Part shown: positions 43,621 to 54,109 of the stretch, in pieces
Numbering within the stretch: the stretch's first letter is position 1
Layout: every line of letters begins with the position of its first letter
Origin: Vandiemenella viatica
Taxonomy: Eukaryota; Arthropoda; Insecta; Orthoptera; Morabidae
NCBI GenBank assembly: GCA_031002005.1
Contig: CM061919.1
Location: 226,298,739 to 226,362,738 of the forward strand
Direction: 5' to 3'
DNA length: 64,000 nt
Notes under the pieces: generated by a model
Database searches by the model: none
What the model saw: the letters and a program-made list of their open reading frames with translations, nothing else
Told to the model about the DNA's origin: nothing
Translations under genes and position numbers: made by a program

Positions 43621-44760
43621 ATAATCTGTTTTAAGCAACACCAAATGCACTTGAGGATGCGAATTACTGGGCGAAATATGTTTAAAGTTGTTAATTTGCA
43701 CAATGATTTAACTGTGTATTTGATGCTTATGATTTGAGAATAATAATAATCATCAGTTACAGACTGGGTTCTGTGATAATTTACACAAACAAATCTAGCT
43801 GCTCTTCGTTGCATGTCCTCTAACTCCCGTATCTGATACACAAAATTTTGGTCCAAAACTACACCACCATATTAAAATAACTGTCTGACCAAAGTTTTGT
43901 AACCCAATTTCCTAACTTCTCTAGTACATCCTCTCATCACCCGCTCAAGTGAATGAAGGATTTTGTAACCTTTTACTACCACCAGCCCAATGTGCTCTGC
44001 GCAATTGAGTTAACTGTCAAATAAGATATTTATTATTTACACTTCAAGCCTTCAACAAACAATTTAGTTTTTATCTCTGTGCCTAATAAGCTGACACTTC
44101 TTGCTATTTATCTTCATTCTAGATTGAACTACCCATTTATATATTCTATCCATATCACCCTGCAGCTGTTCACAATCTTCTCCTATTTTGATTCTATTAT
44201 ACACCATTAAGTCACCAGCAAACAACCTAAATTCTGGCTGTAAACAATCAACACAATCACTCATTAGAATGATGAACAGTAACAGTCCCAATACTCTACC
44301 CTGTTGTACTACCATATTTACTTCCACCACTTTTGATAGTATATTTCTTACTGTAACACTTTTCTTTCTGACTTTAAAGAATTCCTCTACCCAGCAAGTA
44401 ACTTTTTCATCTAATCCAATAGTTTTCAGTTTATTTAGAATCATTTTATGACTCACTCTGTTAAATGCCTTAGAAAGATCTATTGCCACACTATCAACTT
44501 GGCCTCCCTTCTCCAATTCATTCAAAATATCTTTCAAATAGCTTACCATCTGAAACTCACATGAATATCCTTGCCTAAAGCAATGTTGTTAATCTTCAAA
44601 CCAGTTTCTTTCCTCACAGACATTTCTGATATAGTTGCATCATTTTGCCTATCACCGATGTCAAACAAATCGGCCTGTAATTTTCAACCCTATTTTTCAT
44701 CCCTCCTTTATTAAGTGGTACTGCTATTGGGACGTATTTAAGCATGGGTTAGACAAATAA
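43605..44760 (-). mobile_element. CR1/Jockey-group LINE, reverse transcriptase region
   Basis: The minus-strand frame at 44549-44064 covers AIDLSKAFNRVSHKMILNKL and QQGRVLGLLLFIILMSDCVD, then the active site decayed to FAGDLMVYNRI (Y/F-ADD expected) and MDRIYKWVVQSRMKINSKKC. Further 3', VYQIRELEDMQRRAARFVC is at 43856-43770. Same family as 54110-55560. Confidence 0.85.
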
Positions 44761-45560
44761 GCGACTGGTTTGCAGAGTTTCTGAGGGGCAGAACACAGTT
44801 TGTAGTGCTCGTGAGCGTTCAGCACTGACCGAAGTGAGGTCCGGGGCTCCCCAGGGCAGTGTGATAGGGCCTCTGTTGTTTCTCATATACATTAATGATT
44901 TGTGCTACGTAATAACGGGAAAAAAAGACTATTTGCCGATGATGCTATTATTTATTGTGAAATAAAAACCCAGAACTACTGCGCTTTGTTACAAGCCGAT
45001 ACTATGAAAATAATCGCATGGTGCGAAAACTGACAGCTGGAGTTAAACGCTAAAAAATGCCGAGTCATGCATATAGGTAAAAAGGTGACACCATTTAGCT
45101 CTGAATGTTTCTAGCTCGTTATTTAAAATAATGTACGCCGGAAGTTAAATCGATTGTATACAAAGCTCTGATGTGTCCTCAGTTAGAAAGAATATTGTTC
45201 TGTATGGGGCTCCCACCAAAAGGGGTAGGTATTGGAGAAGATCCAAAGAAGCGCCGCCCGATTCGTTCAGGTATAAAGCGTAAGTGCGATGTTAAAGGAG
45301 AAGGGTTGGGAAGATCGAAGACGTTGCCCTCAGCAGAAGCTACGAGATTCACGATTGACCTATTTCAGGAAGGCAGCAAACATACTATATTACTACCAGC
45401 AACATTCATATCTAGGAATGACCGAGAAAATAAGATAAGAAAAATCAGGGCTCTCATTTCAATAGTCATTTTTTCCACGAGCGATTAGGGAATGGAATAG
45501 GAATAAGGATTTATCAAACGAGAAAACTTAGAATCCGATAGGAATAGGTCTCGATAAACC
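44740..45560 (+). mobile_element. LINE reverse transcriptase fragment, plus strand
   Basis: Reads WFAEFLRGRTQFVVL, GAPQGSVIGPLLFLIYINDL, LFADDAIIYCEIKTQN with an intact FADD active site, then LNAKKCRVMHIGKK. A C-terminal segment and 3' tail follow at 45124-45770. Stops and shifts occur. Different family from 43605-44760; closer to 48240-49060. Confidence 0.75.
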
Positions 45561-45655
45561 GCTCCGGCCATCCTGATCTGGGTTTTCCATAGTTTTCCCA
45601 GATCAATCAAGGCGAATGCCGGGATGATTCCTCAAAATAGCCCATGGGGGCCTCC
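45560..45655 (+). mobile_element. SINE family 1 body fragment
   Basis: CCATCCTGATCTGGGTTTTC and GAATGCCGGGATGATTCC are clear; it is embedded just before a LINE tail. Confidence 0.6.
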
Positions 45656-45770
45656 TGCCATAACCCGTATATCCTCCCTTCCTACGCACAAACGGTTACA
45701 CATTAGGATAGGTGTAATATACCCTCCACCACCCACGTTTAGTGAATCGCAGAGTAATAATTGCAGTATC
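45655..45770 (+). mobile_element. LINE 3' tail
   Basis: CCTCCACCACCCACGTTTAG followed by TGAATCGCAGAGTAATAA, as in the palindrome arms. Confidence 0.6.
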
Positions 45771-46815
45771 TCTCTTAAGATTGCAAATTCTATTACTTTG
45801 TTCATTATATTTCTGCAGTTCACCAACAATAGTCTTATTATTGCCTTTGTAACATTTTCTACATTAATCTTTGTCTTTCTAGTTGTGTCCTTGCCTGTTT
45901 TATTTCATTAGCTTCATCCATTTCTTTATCATGTGTGTTTATTCCCAATCAGTATCCCTTTTTTTTCCCCTAACAAGCAGACCCTAACCTAAAATAAAGG
46001 AATCCCTTACAGCTTTAGCCAACAACTCCTATTTAGGCGTAGGCCATGCCTAGTGAAACCCCACCTACCAATGGTGTTCACAGGCACAACCACCAAAACA
46101 GAACTAATGCCTTTCCCAAGCAGCACCTCCGTTTCCACTTTTACCCGCCTCACAGCGTGGTTCAACTGTGGTCAGTAGAGCTGTAGCAAACTGAGTAACG
46201 AATACATCGCCTGACTCGAAGTACCGAAACGTTACTCACAAATTCGTTTCGTTACTCGCATTTGTCGTATGGATGTCAGTTTGATGAGATAAACGAACAA
46301 ATGCGACGCATTATGTGGGAACTGGAACGGTTCGCCCAGCGACTAAATTAATCTGAAAGAGAGAATGAACATCGTGCGTAGCATATTACTGGGAATTTTG
46401 ATTTGAATTCGTTTCGTTTCGTTACAAAGGAAAATGTGTAAGTACAAACATGTTGCGCGTTCATTATTTTAATTTAATTAATGTTATTTATTGTTAAGTG
46501 TTGATATTTTTAACGAGGTAAGTACCAGTAATTTTGACAACGTGAAGAGTTATTTTGTAGTTTTGCTTTTGTTTAACATTAAAATTTACAGAGCGTAATT
46601 TGTCAATAGAAAATTTGGATAGATAATTTGAGATGGTTATTGCTTTTTTATTGATAATACCTTTGTGAGATTTTATTAATTTCAATCATTTATGAAATGC
46701 GTTTATCCTATAATGCTATGTTCCTATATTCTAATTTATATTTTATTTTACAGTGCAAATTTTACCTAAACTTACTTTACTGAATGATCAATTTCCTTAA
46801 ACTTTACAAGGTACA

Positions 46816-47565
46816 ATGTTCAGCGATGAATGTTTTGCACTACTTCGGATGACCATCGTCGGCGAGTATGGTGGTGATCTAGAGAGAGGTACCATTCTTC
46901 CAAGGTTTTCGAGAGTCACAGCATCCTTAGCGACCGTGCACAAACTACGTGGTTTGGTCCCGGGGGGGGGGGGTTGCTGTAAGGCTACGCTGGGCTACGT
47001 GGGGAGAGGAAAACAGTACAAAATATCTTCTGGAATCAAAAGGGAAAAAAGCTACGTGCCACGTGTGGGGGGGGGGGGGAGGTAGAGGCAAAAGCCACGT
47101 AGGGCTACGTGGGGGGGAGGGGGGCTTCACAGGAGGCCAAAATGGAGCTACATGGTTTGTGCACGCTCCCTTATTCCTGAGACGTGGTGGAAGAACTAAG
47201 ACGGAACAACTGTACATCACGGACATCCTGTATGATCACAGGACAGTATCGTTGTCCCATTTTTCAACAGGACAATGCTCGTCCACACACGGCAAGTGCC
47301 CTATCTTCGTTATTTTGAGGTATTCCCGTGGTCAGCAAGATTTCCAGATCTGTCACCAATACAATATGTGTGGGATCAGTTAGAACGTCAACTCTGTCCC
47401 AGAGCCAGTATCCAGAATATCAAGTTACACCAGTTGTGGGCATCTTGCCAAAGGAGAGGATACTTCGGCTTTATGACACCTTTACTAACCGAATCAGTGT
47501 ATGCATCCAGGCTAAGGGATTGCGAAGTCATACGGTTAAGTGGGCTCATAGTGCCAGTTATTTGA
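46816..47565 (+). pseudogene. Tc1-like transposase pseudogene
   Basis: FSDECFALLR at 46818, then after a MITE insert QQDNARPHTA-like bases near 47268 and WSARFPDLSPIQYVWDQLER with RQLCPRASIQNIKLHQLW. These match the D-x-x-x and 34-residue-spaced acidic region of Tc1 enzymes, with the final Glu read as Gln (PIQ instead of PIE). Frames shift repeatedly. Confidence 0.8.
46930..47170. mobile_element. Harbinger-like MITE with G tracts
   Basis: Ends GCGACCGTGCACAAACTACG and its mirror at 47151-47170; TTA on both sides (46927-46929, 47171-47173). Runs of 11-12 G and a repeated GGGCTACGTGG word fill it. It interrupts the Tc1 gene. Same family as 53294-53662. Confidence 0.8.
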
Positions 47566-47589
47566 AAATTTTTAATCATTGAAATAACA

Positions 47590-47690
47590 TCAGATGCCCT
47601 CTAATCCCTGAAAAGGTAAAATAACTCCGTAGAGAAACAGACACCGAGACATGCGTTCCGTTGCAATCAAATTAAACTGAAAGGGTGACA
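47590..47690 (+). mobile_element. LINE 3' tail, CR1/Jockey group
   Basis: GCGTTCCGTTGCAATCAAAT matches the GCTCCATTGCAAT 3' end of the family at 28970 and 55540. Confidence 0.5.
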
Positions 47691-47998
47691 GCTAGATTTG
47701 TTAGATTACCCTACGTTGCAGTCGGTAACATATAACAGGATCCAGTTTGGAAGGAAGGTAAAGAGAACACTATGCAAGTGAACTGGGCTAATACTGGGGG
47801 AAGATCTACAAGCAGCGCGTGAAAGCGAGGCGAGGACCCTGGCCATAAATTAAAAGTAAGGAAGCAGGCAAGCTTTCGTTCGAAAAAAAGAGAGTAACCT
47901 AGAGAGGTGATGAGCAGTATACCTGAAACTGTGAAGGATGTTAAAGTAAAAATATGTGTGAATCGTAAAAAGGTATTTAGGGAAATTGCCATCTGGAC
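47690..47998 (+). mobile_element. LINE C-terminal fragment
   Basis: Decayed frame with TARFVRLPYVAVGN, GHKLKVRKQASFRSKK and SIPETVKDVKVKICVNRKK, paralleling the same region at 28740-28900. Confidence 0.55.
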
Positions 47999-48019
47999 TA
48001 AGCCGACCGTTGTTTGATA

Positions 48020-48212
48020 ATTGAGCGGTCTGGTGGCTCAGTAGTTGTGTCTGACTGGAGATCGAAAGATTCGCGGTTCGAATCCCTTTCTCGGTCGGAA
48101 TTTCATAGGCCTTAACATGACGTTCACCTCTGGCACAACCTGCTGTGTAATTGAAAAGAGCGCCAGAACGCTTCCGTCTTTCGAATTCCACGTTAAACTG
48201 TATGTACTCCGT
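48020..48212 (+). mobile_element. tRNA-headed SINE (family 2)
   Basis: Head GAGCGGTCTGGTGGCTCAGT with the B box GGTTCGAATCC, body with ATTCCACGTTAAACTGTATG. Similar to 51433-51640. Confidence 0.75.
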
Positions 48213-48239
48213 ATACGGTAGGACTACATCTACATATCT

Positions 48240-49060
48240 ACATATATACTCCGCAATTCACAAAATTGTGGGTGGCAGAGGGTGCTCAGCACCAAAGCTA
48301 ATCTCTTTGCTGTGCATTCCAATCCCTAATGGTACGAGGGAAAAAAGAATTCATATAAGAATCAGTCCGGCACCTTATTTCTCTAATTTTATCTTTCCTG
48401 TCCTTCCGACTCAAATAGGTTGGTGGAAGAAGTATTTCACTACACTCATGAGTGAAAGTTGGAGTACGCATGTTTTCCAATAAGTTTAAACGAAACGTGT
48501 GTCGTCTATCTACCAGAGACTCCCAACCTAATCTACTAATCAGTTCTGTGACGCTTGCATAAGGACTGTAGCAAGCGGTCACGAATCGAGCGGCTCTTCT
48601 CTATACTTTCTCTATACTTTCGATCAATCCCTTACGAAACGGGTCCCAAATGGCACAACAATAATCCAAATGTGGACGCACAAGAGATTTGTACGCTATC
48701 TCCTTTGTTTGTTCATTACAATTTTTCAAGATTCTACCTATGAATCGCAGTCTAGAATTTACTCTACCTACTAAAGAATTAATGTGTATGTCCCATTTCA
48801 TGTTCCTTTGTACTGTTACTCCCAAATATTTAATAGAATCGACCATATCAATAACTGTATTGTTTAACTCGTATTTCTGAACAATCGGATTCTTTTTGTT
48901 AGTTATGCTCATTGTCTTGCACTTTTTACAGTTTAGAGTAAGTTGCCACTCAGCGCACCAAGCCAAAATAACATCCAGATCGCGCTGAATTTCTAAGCAA
49001 TCGGCCAAAGTTCTTACTTCCCTATAAATAACCGCATCATCAGCAAACAATCTAAAAAGG
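48240..49060 (-). mobile_element. LINE (CR1-like) 3' half
   Basis: Minus-strand frames are unusually well kept: MFADDAVIYREV (49050-), LAWCAEWQLTLNCKKCKTMS, DSIKYLGVTVQRNMKWDIHI, YKSLVRPHLDYCCAIWDPF, then SVTELISRLGWESLVDRRHT and FFPRTIRDWN. The 3' end at 48240 has the CTGCCACCCACAATTTTGTG tail. The FADD active site is intact; everything 5' of it is missing, as in 5'-truncated insertion. One frame change at about 48600. Confidence 0.85.
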
Positions 49061-49315
49061 CTACCGGGTTAGGTTAAGGCGGCTACGGCAGGAGCGGAAT
49101 GCGCAGCCAATAGAAATCATGTCACTAAGTCATTACGAACACACGAAATTATTATTATTATTAGATAATTGATAACAATAACTGCAAAGAGTTCTCCAAC
49201 ACACAGTCAGTTCGCATTTATTATTCAACAAACCAAATGTAACTGAACTTTTCTTCGCAGACTGAATAAATAAAATAACAGCCAGATAAATCTGAAGAGC
49301 CCAAATAATTAAATC

Positions 49316-49623
49316 CACTTACTTTTTGCGGATATATCGTTGTTTTAAGGATGTTGTTACTGACAACGTTTTGGCACCCGATTTGGGGCCTTCTTCAGGA
49401 CAATTTCTGGTTGATTTATCTCCTTCTAAAGGGCTGGTTAAACCATCTCGCGGCTGGACTACACGCTAGCGGATTGCACACCTAGCGACGGGGTGGTGTA
49501 ACGAGCCGTCTGAAGGGGATAAGTCAAGCAGAAATAGCTCCGAAGAAGGTCTATGGCTGGGTGCCGAAACGTTGGCAGTAATAATGTCCTTGAAGCAGCG
49601 CTATACCCGCAAAAAGTAAGTGG
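49316..49623. repeat. Inverted repeat with hammerhead-like phrases
   Basis: CCACTTACTTTTTGCGG and the following bases up to 49397 are mirrored at 49541-49623. Each arm carries the phrase GAAGAAGG(Y)C...GGTGCC(A/G)AAACGTTG, whose spacing resembles a degenerate hammerhead core. Confidence 0.6.
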
Positions 49624-49984
49624 AATTTTACTGACATGAGTCCTGCTAAAAGCATATAATTTTATATAATCCAACTGACGATTGACGGAAAAGAGTTCAT
49701 GAAGGAAAAAAGTTTTCATGGTATCTCCGTTATATCTCGGAATAGAGTTTATTTGACACGTGATGGATCACAGTTATCTTCTTATGCAATACGTCTCACG
49801 TTCGATGACTCGCATCCGACAAAGATTACTTTAACAGCCTGATCCAGGCAACCATTGCGTCGCACGACGATGTCAGATCGCTGAGTGACATCTATTAACA
49901 TTCAGGAAAGAATTTGATGCGTTTTTGTTTAACCGTACAATCGGTCCTGTAAGGGTTATTATTTAAATTAGGTCTGTTTTTTAA

Positions 49985-50150
49985 TAAGAAGAAAAATCTT
50001 GTAGATATCATTAAAATATATTTATTTCCGTATTCTAGACACTTTCATCTACAAAATTTCCATTTTTGTTCAAACATTTGTCATTCCGTTCAGCAAGTTT
50101 TTGAATTCTGATGTCAAAGAAATCTGCCACCTATGAAGAAAACCAATCCA
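49985..50150 (-). pseudogene. mariner transposase C-terminal fragment
   Basis: Minus strand reads VADFFDIRIQKLAERNDKCL then NKNGNFVDES, the standard end of a mariner transposase (FFD.GI.KL..R..KC....G.Y.E). Confidence 0.65.
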
Positions 50151-50177
50151 TGACTTCAATCGTCATGGGTTAAGGGC

Positions 50178-50275
50178 CTTTGAAAATTCCCGGCGAGACA
50201 AAGATTCGAACCGAAGACCTTACACTTTTCCAATCAGACGCCTTAACCACTAGACAGACACAAGACCACTCATTA
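50178..50275 (-). mobile_element. tRNA-like SINE head or tRNA pseudogene
   Basis: Minus strand carries CTAGTGGTTAAGGCGTC (A box) and GGTTCGAATC (B box) at tRNA-like spacing. The acceptor stem does not pair convincingly and the sequence runs on into CGGGAATTTT, so I do not call a functional tRNA. Confidence 0.5.
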
Positions 50276-51432
50276 ACTCTGCTAATAAATATGTAATCCA
50301 TATGGCATTATACTGCAACGAATAAAATACAGCCTTAAATCAAACTGATTAATTTCGCTACAGATATAAACTGAGCTCTGTTTCATTATTGATGGTAAAT
50401 TGTAGCTAGTGCTAATGTGTCATGCTAACATCAGATGTCTGACTTTGATTAAAAAAAATTCTACTTATCTGATCAACTCCGGGTTTTCCATGTGTAATTA
50501 TATTTTGTGTGTACACAGATCATCGTTTTACGACCTGAATTTGTATAGTTAGTTATTAACAGCTGAACTGTGATACTTATGTAATTTAAATTAATTGATA
50601 TCGCAGGTATACTTTCGTTACAGATAACGGCAGTAATGTTTCACGCGACAGTATTTTTTGACGCTGTTGTTGCAAGCATTCTTGATTGTACGTCCATTTA
50701 GACAAAGGATTCTGCTTTATTTATTTATTTATCACTTCCATAAATCTACTTAGTTGTCACAATTGTTAGGTCGGTGTAGTACTTAATAGCGTAGTGATAT
50801 CCAGCCTTGAGAGCGTTCCATTGCTTAGTTGTTGTTTACATACGAAGAGGATAAATAGCATGGGCGTCGGGAGCAGGGTACAAGGGGTGCACTTGCACCA
50901 CCCTACCACGAAAGAAAATACACAGAAAAAGATTAAAAACAAATTTTTATTATTAAATTCACTGTATGAATTATAACTTAAGACGCCTAAGTTGTTGTCC
51001 AAATTTGTTCAACACCTTGTCAATAAATTCAGTATCCTTAATTAATAAGTAATAAGCAGATGCACCTCTCTTAAAGTAATCCTGCCGGCGCGCGTGATAA
51101 ATAGGTCGATCTATCAGTTTCATTTGCTTCTTGGTAGTCACCTCTGTCCTATCATTATTTCGTATCGGTGTTTAATTGTTCTGTTGTGTGAACCTTTAGA
51201 TGAATTTTCTTGTTATGCAGTCTTAACTGGGGCGTATAGTTGTCAATAAACTTATCAATGATTGTAATGAATTGCAAAAAAAGTACTTGAAATTTAATAT
51301 CCTCCTTGAACTTCTAGTTTGTTGGCATTGGCCTAATTGGCCTGCCTGCTTTGGCTTCACAGCTGCTTTTTTTATATACACATCCACCCAGAAAGTGAGA
51401 ACCAATTAATTAAAATATAGTACCATACTTAA

Positions 51433-51640
51433 TAGAGCGGTCTGGTTAGCTCAGTGGTTAAGGTGTCTAGCTGGAGATCAAAATCTCGCTGTCATCTATG
51501 ATTTACAAAGGCCAATTAAGTGACCTTCATCTCTGCCACAGTTTTGCAATGTAATATGAAGTAAGCCAGAACGCTTCTGTGTTTCGGATTCCACGTTAAG
51601 CTGTAGGCTCCCTATACCCGGTACTGTTACCTGGTTAGAA
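51433..51640 (+). mobile_element. tRNA-headed SINE (family 2)
   Basis: Head GAGCGGTCTGGTTAGCTCAG followed by GGTTAAGG; body with CAGAACGCTTCTGTGTTTCG and GGATTCCACGTTAAGCTGTA. The B box is decayed. Confidence 0.75.
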
Positions 51641-52149
51641 AACACGCATTGCGTGGCGAATCGAAAAACAGTCACTTGGTGACCAAGCAATCCTTCGGAA
51701 CCTCCGGCAAACAGTTCCATATGATTATTGAATTGACCATCAGTAATCAAAGTATAGTACATATATATACCATGACATACAGAGATATCAATTTTATATA
51801 CAGGACTTCCAGGTCATTTTGAGCGACAAAGTAGGGAAAAAAAACAACTTTTCGGAAAACTGTGAAATTTTGCTGATTTTCGATGAACTGTTGCTGCTTA
51901 GTTTTGTCTTTAGAAGAAACTTTGTACTACAAAAGTTGTAGGAAATTTTGTTCTCTTTCAAATTTTAAATAAAGTATTTCTTTACTATGACTCATCAGGA
52001 AGGAGTTACAGACGAAAAACTGAAAAAAGTACCAAAATTTTGACATTTTTTTGCTTCAGAAAATTGTGCTGAGGGTGTCGGAGGTCGAAAACTTGGTTTC
52101 TACATACTCTGATGTAATACAAGGTAAAACTACCCCGTTACTGGACTAA

Positions 52150-52745
52150 TATATGTATATATTTATTGTTAGATCTTACAATATTTCTGCGTAGTTGACA
52201 TTCTTACTGAGGTATTTGTCGTATCAGGACAAAAGTATTTGTATCCCCTTGTCGAAGAAACTCGCCGCTAAACTTTCAAACATTCCGTTACAACCTCTTG
52301 TTTGTTGTGGTTCTCTAGACTGTCCGCGTAAATATCTTTTTAGGTGAATAAACAGATGATAATCACAGGATGGGAATGTTCGATGCATGTCTAAAAATGT
52401 CCTGATCAGGTGGTGTGTGGGAGCGCATTATGCGAGAGTCAAACTCCAGCAATCACTTTTAGTTCACACTTCGCGTCGATTTTGAATCACTTATGTTACT
52501 GTTTGGAGCATTGCAGATGGAGACACAATTGGAATCTGTTCGCCCAATTCAGAAATTATTAGTCTCCAGTTTTCCAGAATTTTTTGCATTCAGCAAATCG
52601 TTTGACATCAACTTCGTCCTTCATCATGCACATTGGTCCTACCTTCCTTAAATAACGGATACCACTTCCTCACATTTCCCTCATTCAAGACAGGTTCACC
52701 ATAAACTTCAACAATTTGTCTGTAAATTAAGCACAAATATTTTAA
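52150..52745 (-). pseudogene. mariner transposase pseudogene with internal deletion
   Basis: Minus strand begins LNEGNVRKWYPLFKEGRTNV followed by HDEGRS and ISELGEQIPIVSPS (DNA-binding domain). It then jumps to CDYHLFIHLKRYLRGQSRE and SFFDKGIQILL...YDKYLS...NYAE (C-terminus). The catalytic core between them is almost entirely gone. Third catalytic Asp is present in PSCDYHLF. Confidence 0.75.
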
Positions 52746-53037
52746 TTTTTTTGTGCGAAAAAATCTTATTACGAAACATGCTTTACAGCCGGCGGGATTA
52801 TCGATTTCGATGTATTTAAAAATGGCGACTACATAGAAATGTAACGTAATCTATGGAATAATATTTAGCAAAAAAGATATTTCAAACAATACTTTTTTTT
52901 TTTTTTGTTTACCATCAATCGGTCCTTACAATCTGAACGCGCCAATACATACTAATAAAGTTCCCATAGTAGTTATCATTAACAAGGCACAAGGGAAGAG
53001 GATGCATTGTTTCCCAGCTAAACGTAATTCTCTAGCG

Positions 53038-53280
53038 CAGTGGTTCCCAAATGGTGGTCCGCGCAACCCTGGGGTTCCGTGTTCCGTCCGAGAATTAAAT
53101 AAAATGTTCGTTGAAAGGAGTCATAACCGCGCCGTGAGAAGGCCATCATGGTTCTGCTTCCATTTGTGATGACTTACCGATGCGAGACTGGTTTTTCAGC
53201 TTACGCTTATAAAATGGGGATCCACAAAAAAATGTATGATCAATTAGGGTTCCGTGGCCAAAAACAATTGGGAACCGCTG
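53038..53280 (+). mobile_element. hAT element remnant with transposase tail
   Basis: Ends CAGTGGTTCCCAAATG and CAATTGGGAACCGCTG; perfect 8-base duplication CTCTAGCG (53030-53037, 53281-53288). Inside, 53148-53220 encodes LLPFVMTYRCETGFSAYAY, the conserved C-terminal dimerisation block of hAT transposases. Everything else of the gene is deleted. Confidence 0.92.
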
Positions 53281-53293
53281 CTCTAGCGAGTAA

Positions 53294-53662
53294 GGGAGCC
53301 TACAGAAACCACGTAGCTCCATTTTGGCCTCCTGTGAATCCCCTCTCCCCCCTACGTAGCCCTACGTGGCTTTTGCCTCTACCCCCCCCCCCCCCCCCGT
53401 AGCACGTAGCTTTTTTCCCTTTTGATTCCAGAAGACATTTTGTACTGTTTTCTCTTGTCAGACGATTGTAAATTACATACGGAGATGATTAACTGAGGGA
53501 AATAAATATTCACATGCTATTGTGAGTTGTGTTCCTCATTTTAACTGTGACTTATGAAGGGAAAGCTACGTGGCCGCTCGGAAACCCCCCTCCCCCCACG
53601 TAGCCTTCCAGCCAACCCCCCCCCCCCCCCCTGGCCGAGCCACGTAGTTTGTGCACGCTCCC
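53294..53662. mobile_element. Harbinger-like MITE with C tracts
   Basis: Flanked by TAA (53291-53293, 53663-53665); right end GTTTGTGCACGCTCCC mirrors the left end in part. CTACGTGGC words and long C runs match the G-rich MITE at 46930-47170 in inverse orientation. It starts 5 bases after the hAT duplication. Confidence 0.8.
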
Positions 53663-54109
53663 TAAGAGACGCGAACAAAATCTATTCGTACTCGTGCCAT
53701 ATTAGCGTTGACAACAATAGTGGGGTGCGCCTATGGATTACTATCTAGGACACTCTTTTTAATACTTGATCCAAACGTTGATTTATCCATTATATTATTT
53801 TGTGGCAGCATCATTTCGTTTTATTTCCAAAGCTTACTCTTGAAGTACCATACTGAGTAACTACAGGACGTTTTCAAAGTTGCAAGATCACAGTACTAAT
53901 AATGACGTCTCAAAGGATGTGATGTTAGAATAAAGGCTTTCAGTTCTAAGAGGTGGTGAAGGAGACATGGTACTTGCGACTGTGTGGAGCTAGGGTATCG
54001 TCCACAAAGGTGGCGAAGCTACTTCAGACCGCGCGCTGCCCTTGACATGTCTTTTCACCAGACTCACCCTCCCACCTCCATTTTGGGAACCTATACTTTA
54101 AATTTAAGG

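Noticed and set aside
46949..47383. 144-codon Gly/Trp-rich frame
   Set aside because: It is produced by the G tracts of the Harbinger-like MITE and runs out of frame into the Tc1 remnant.
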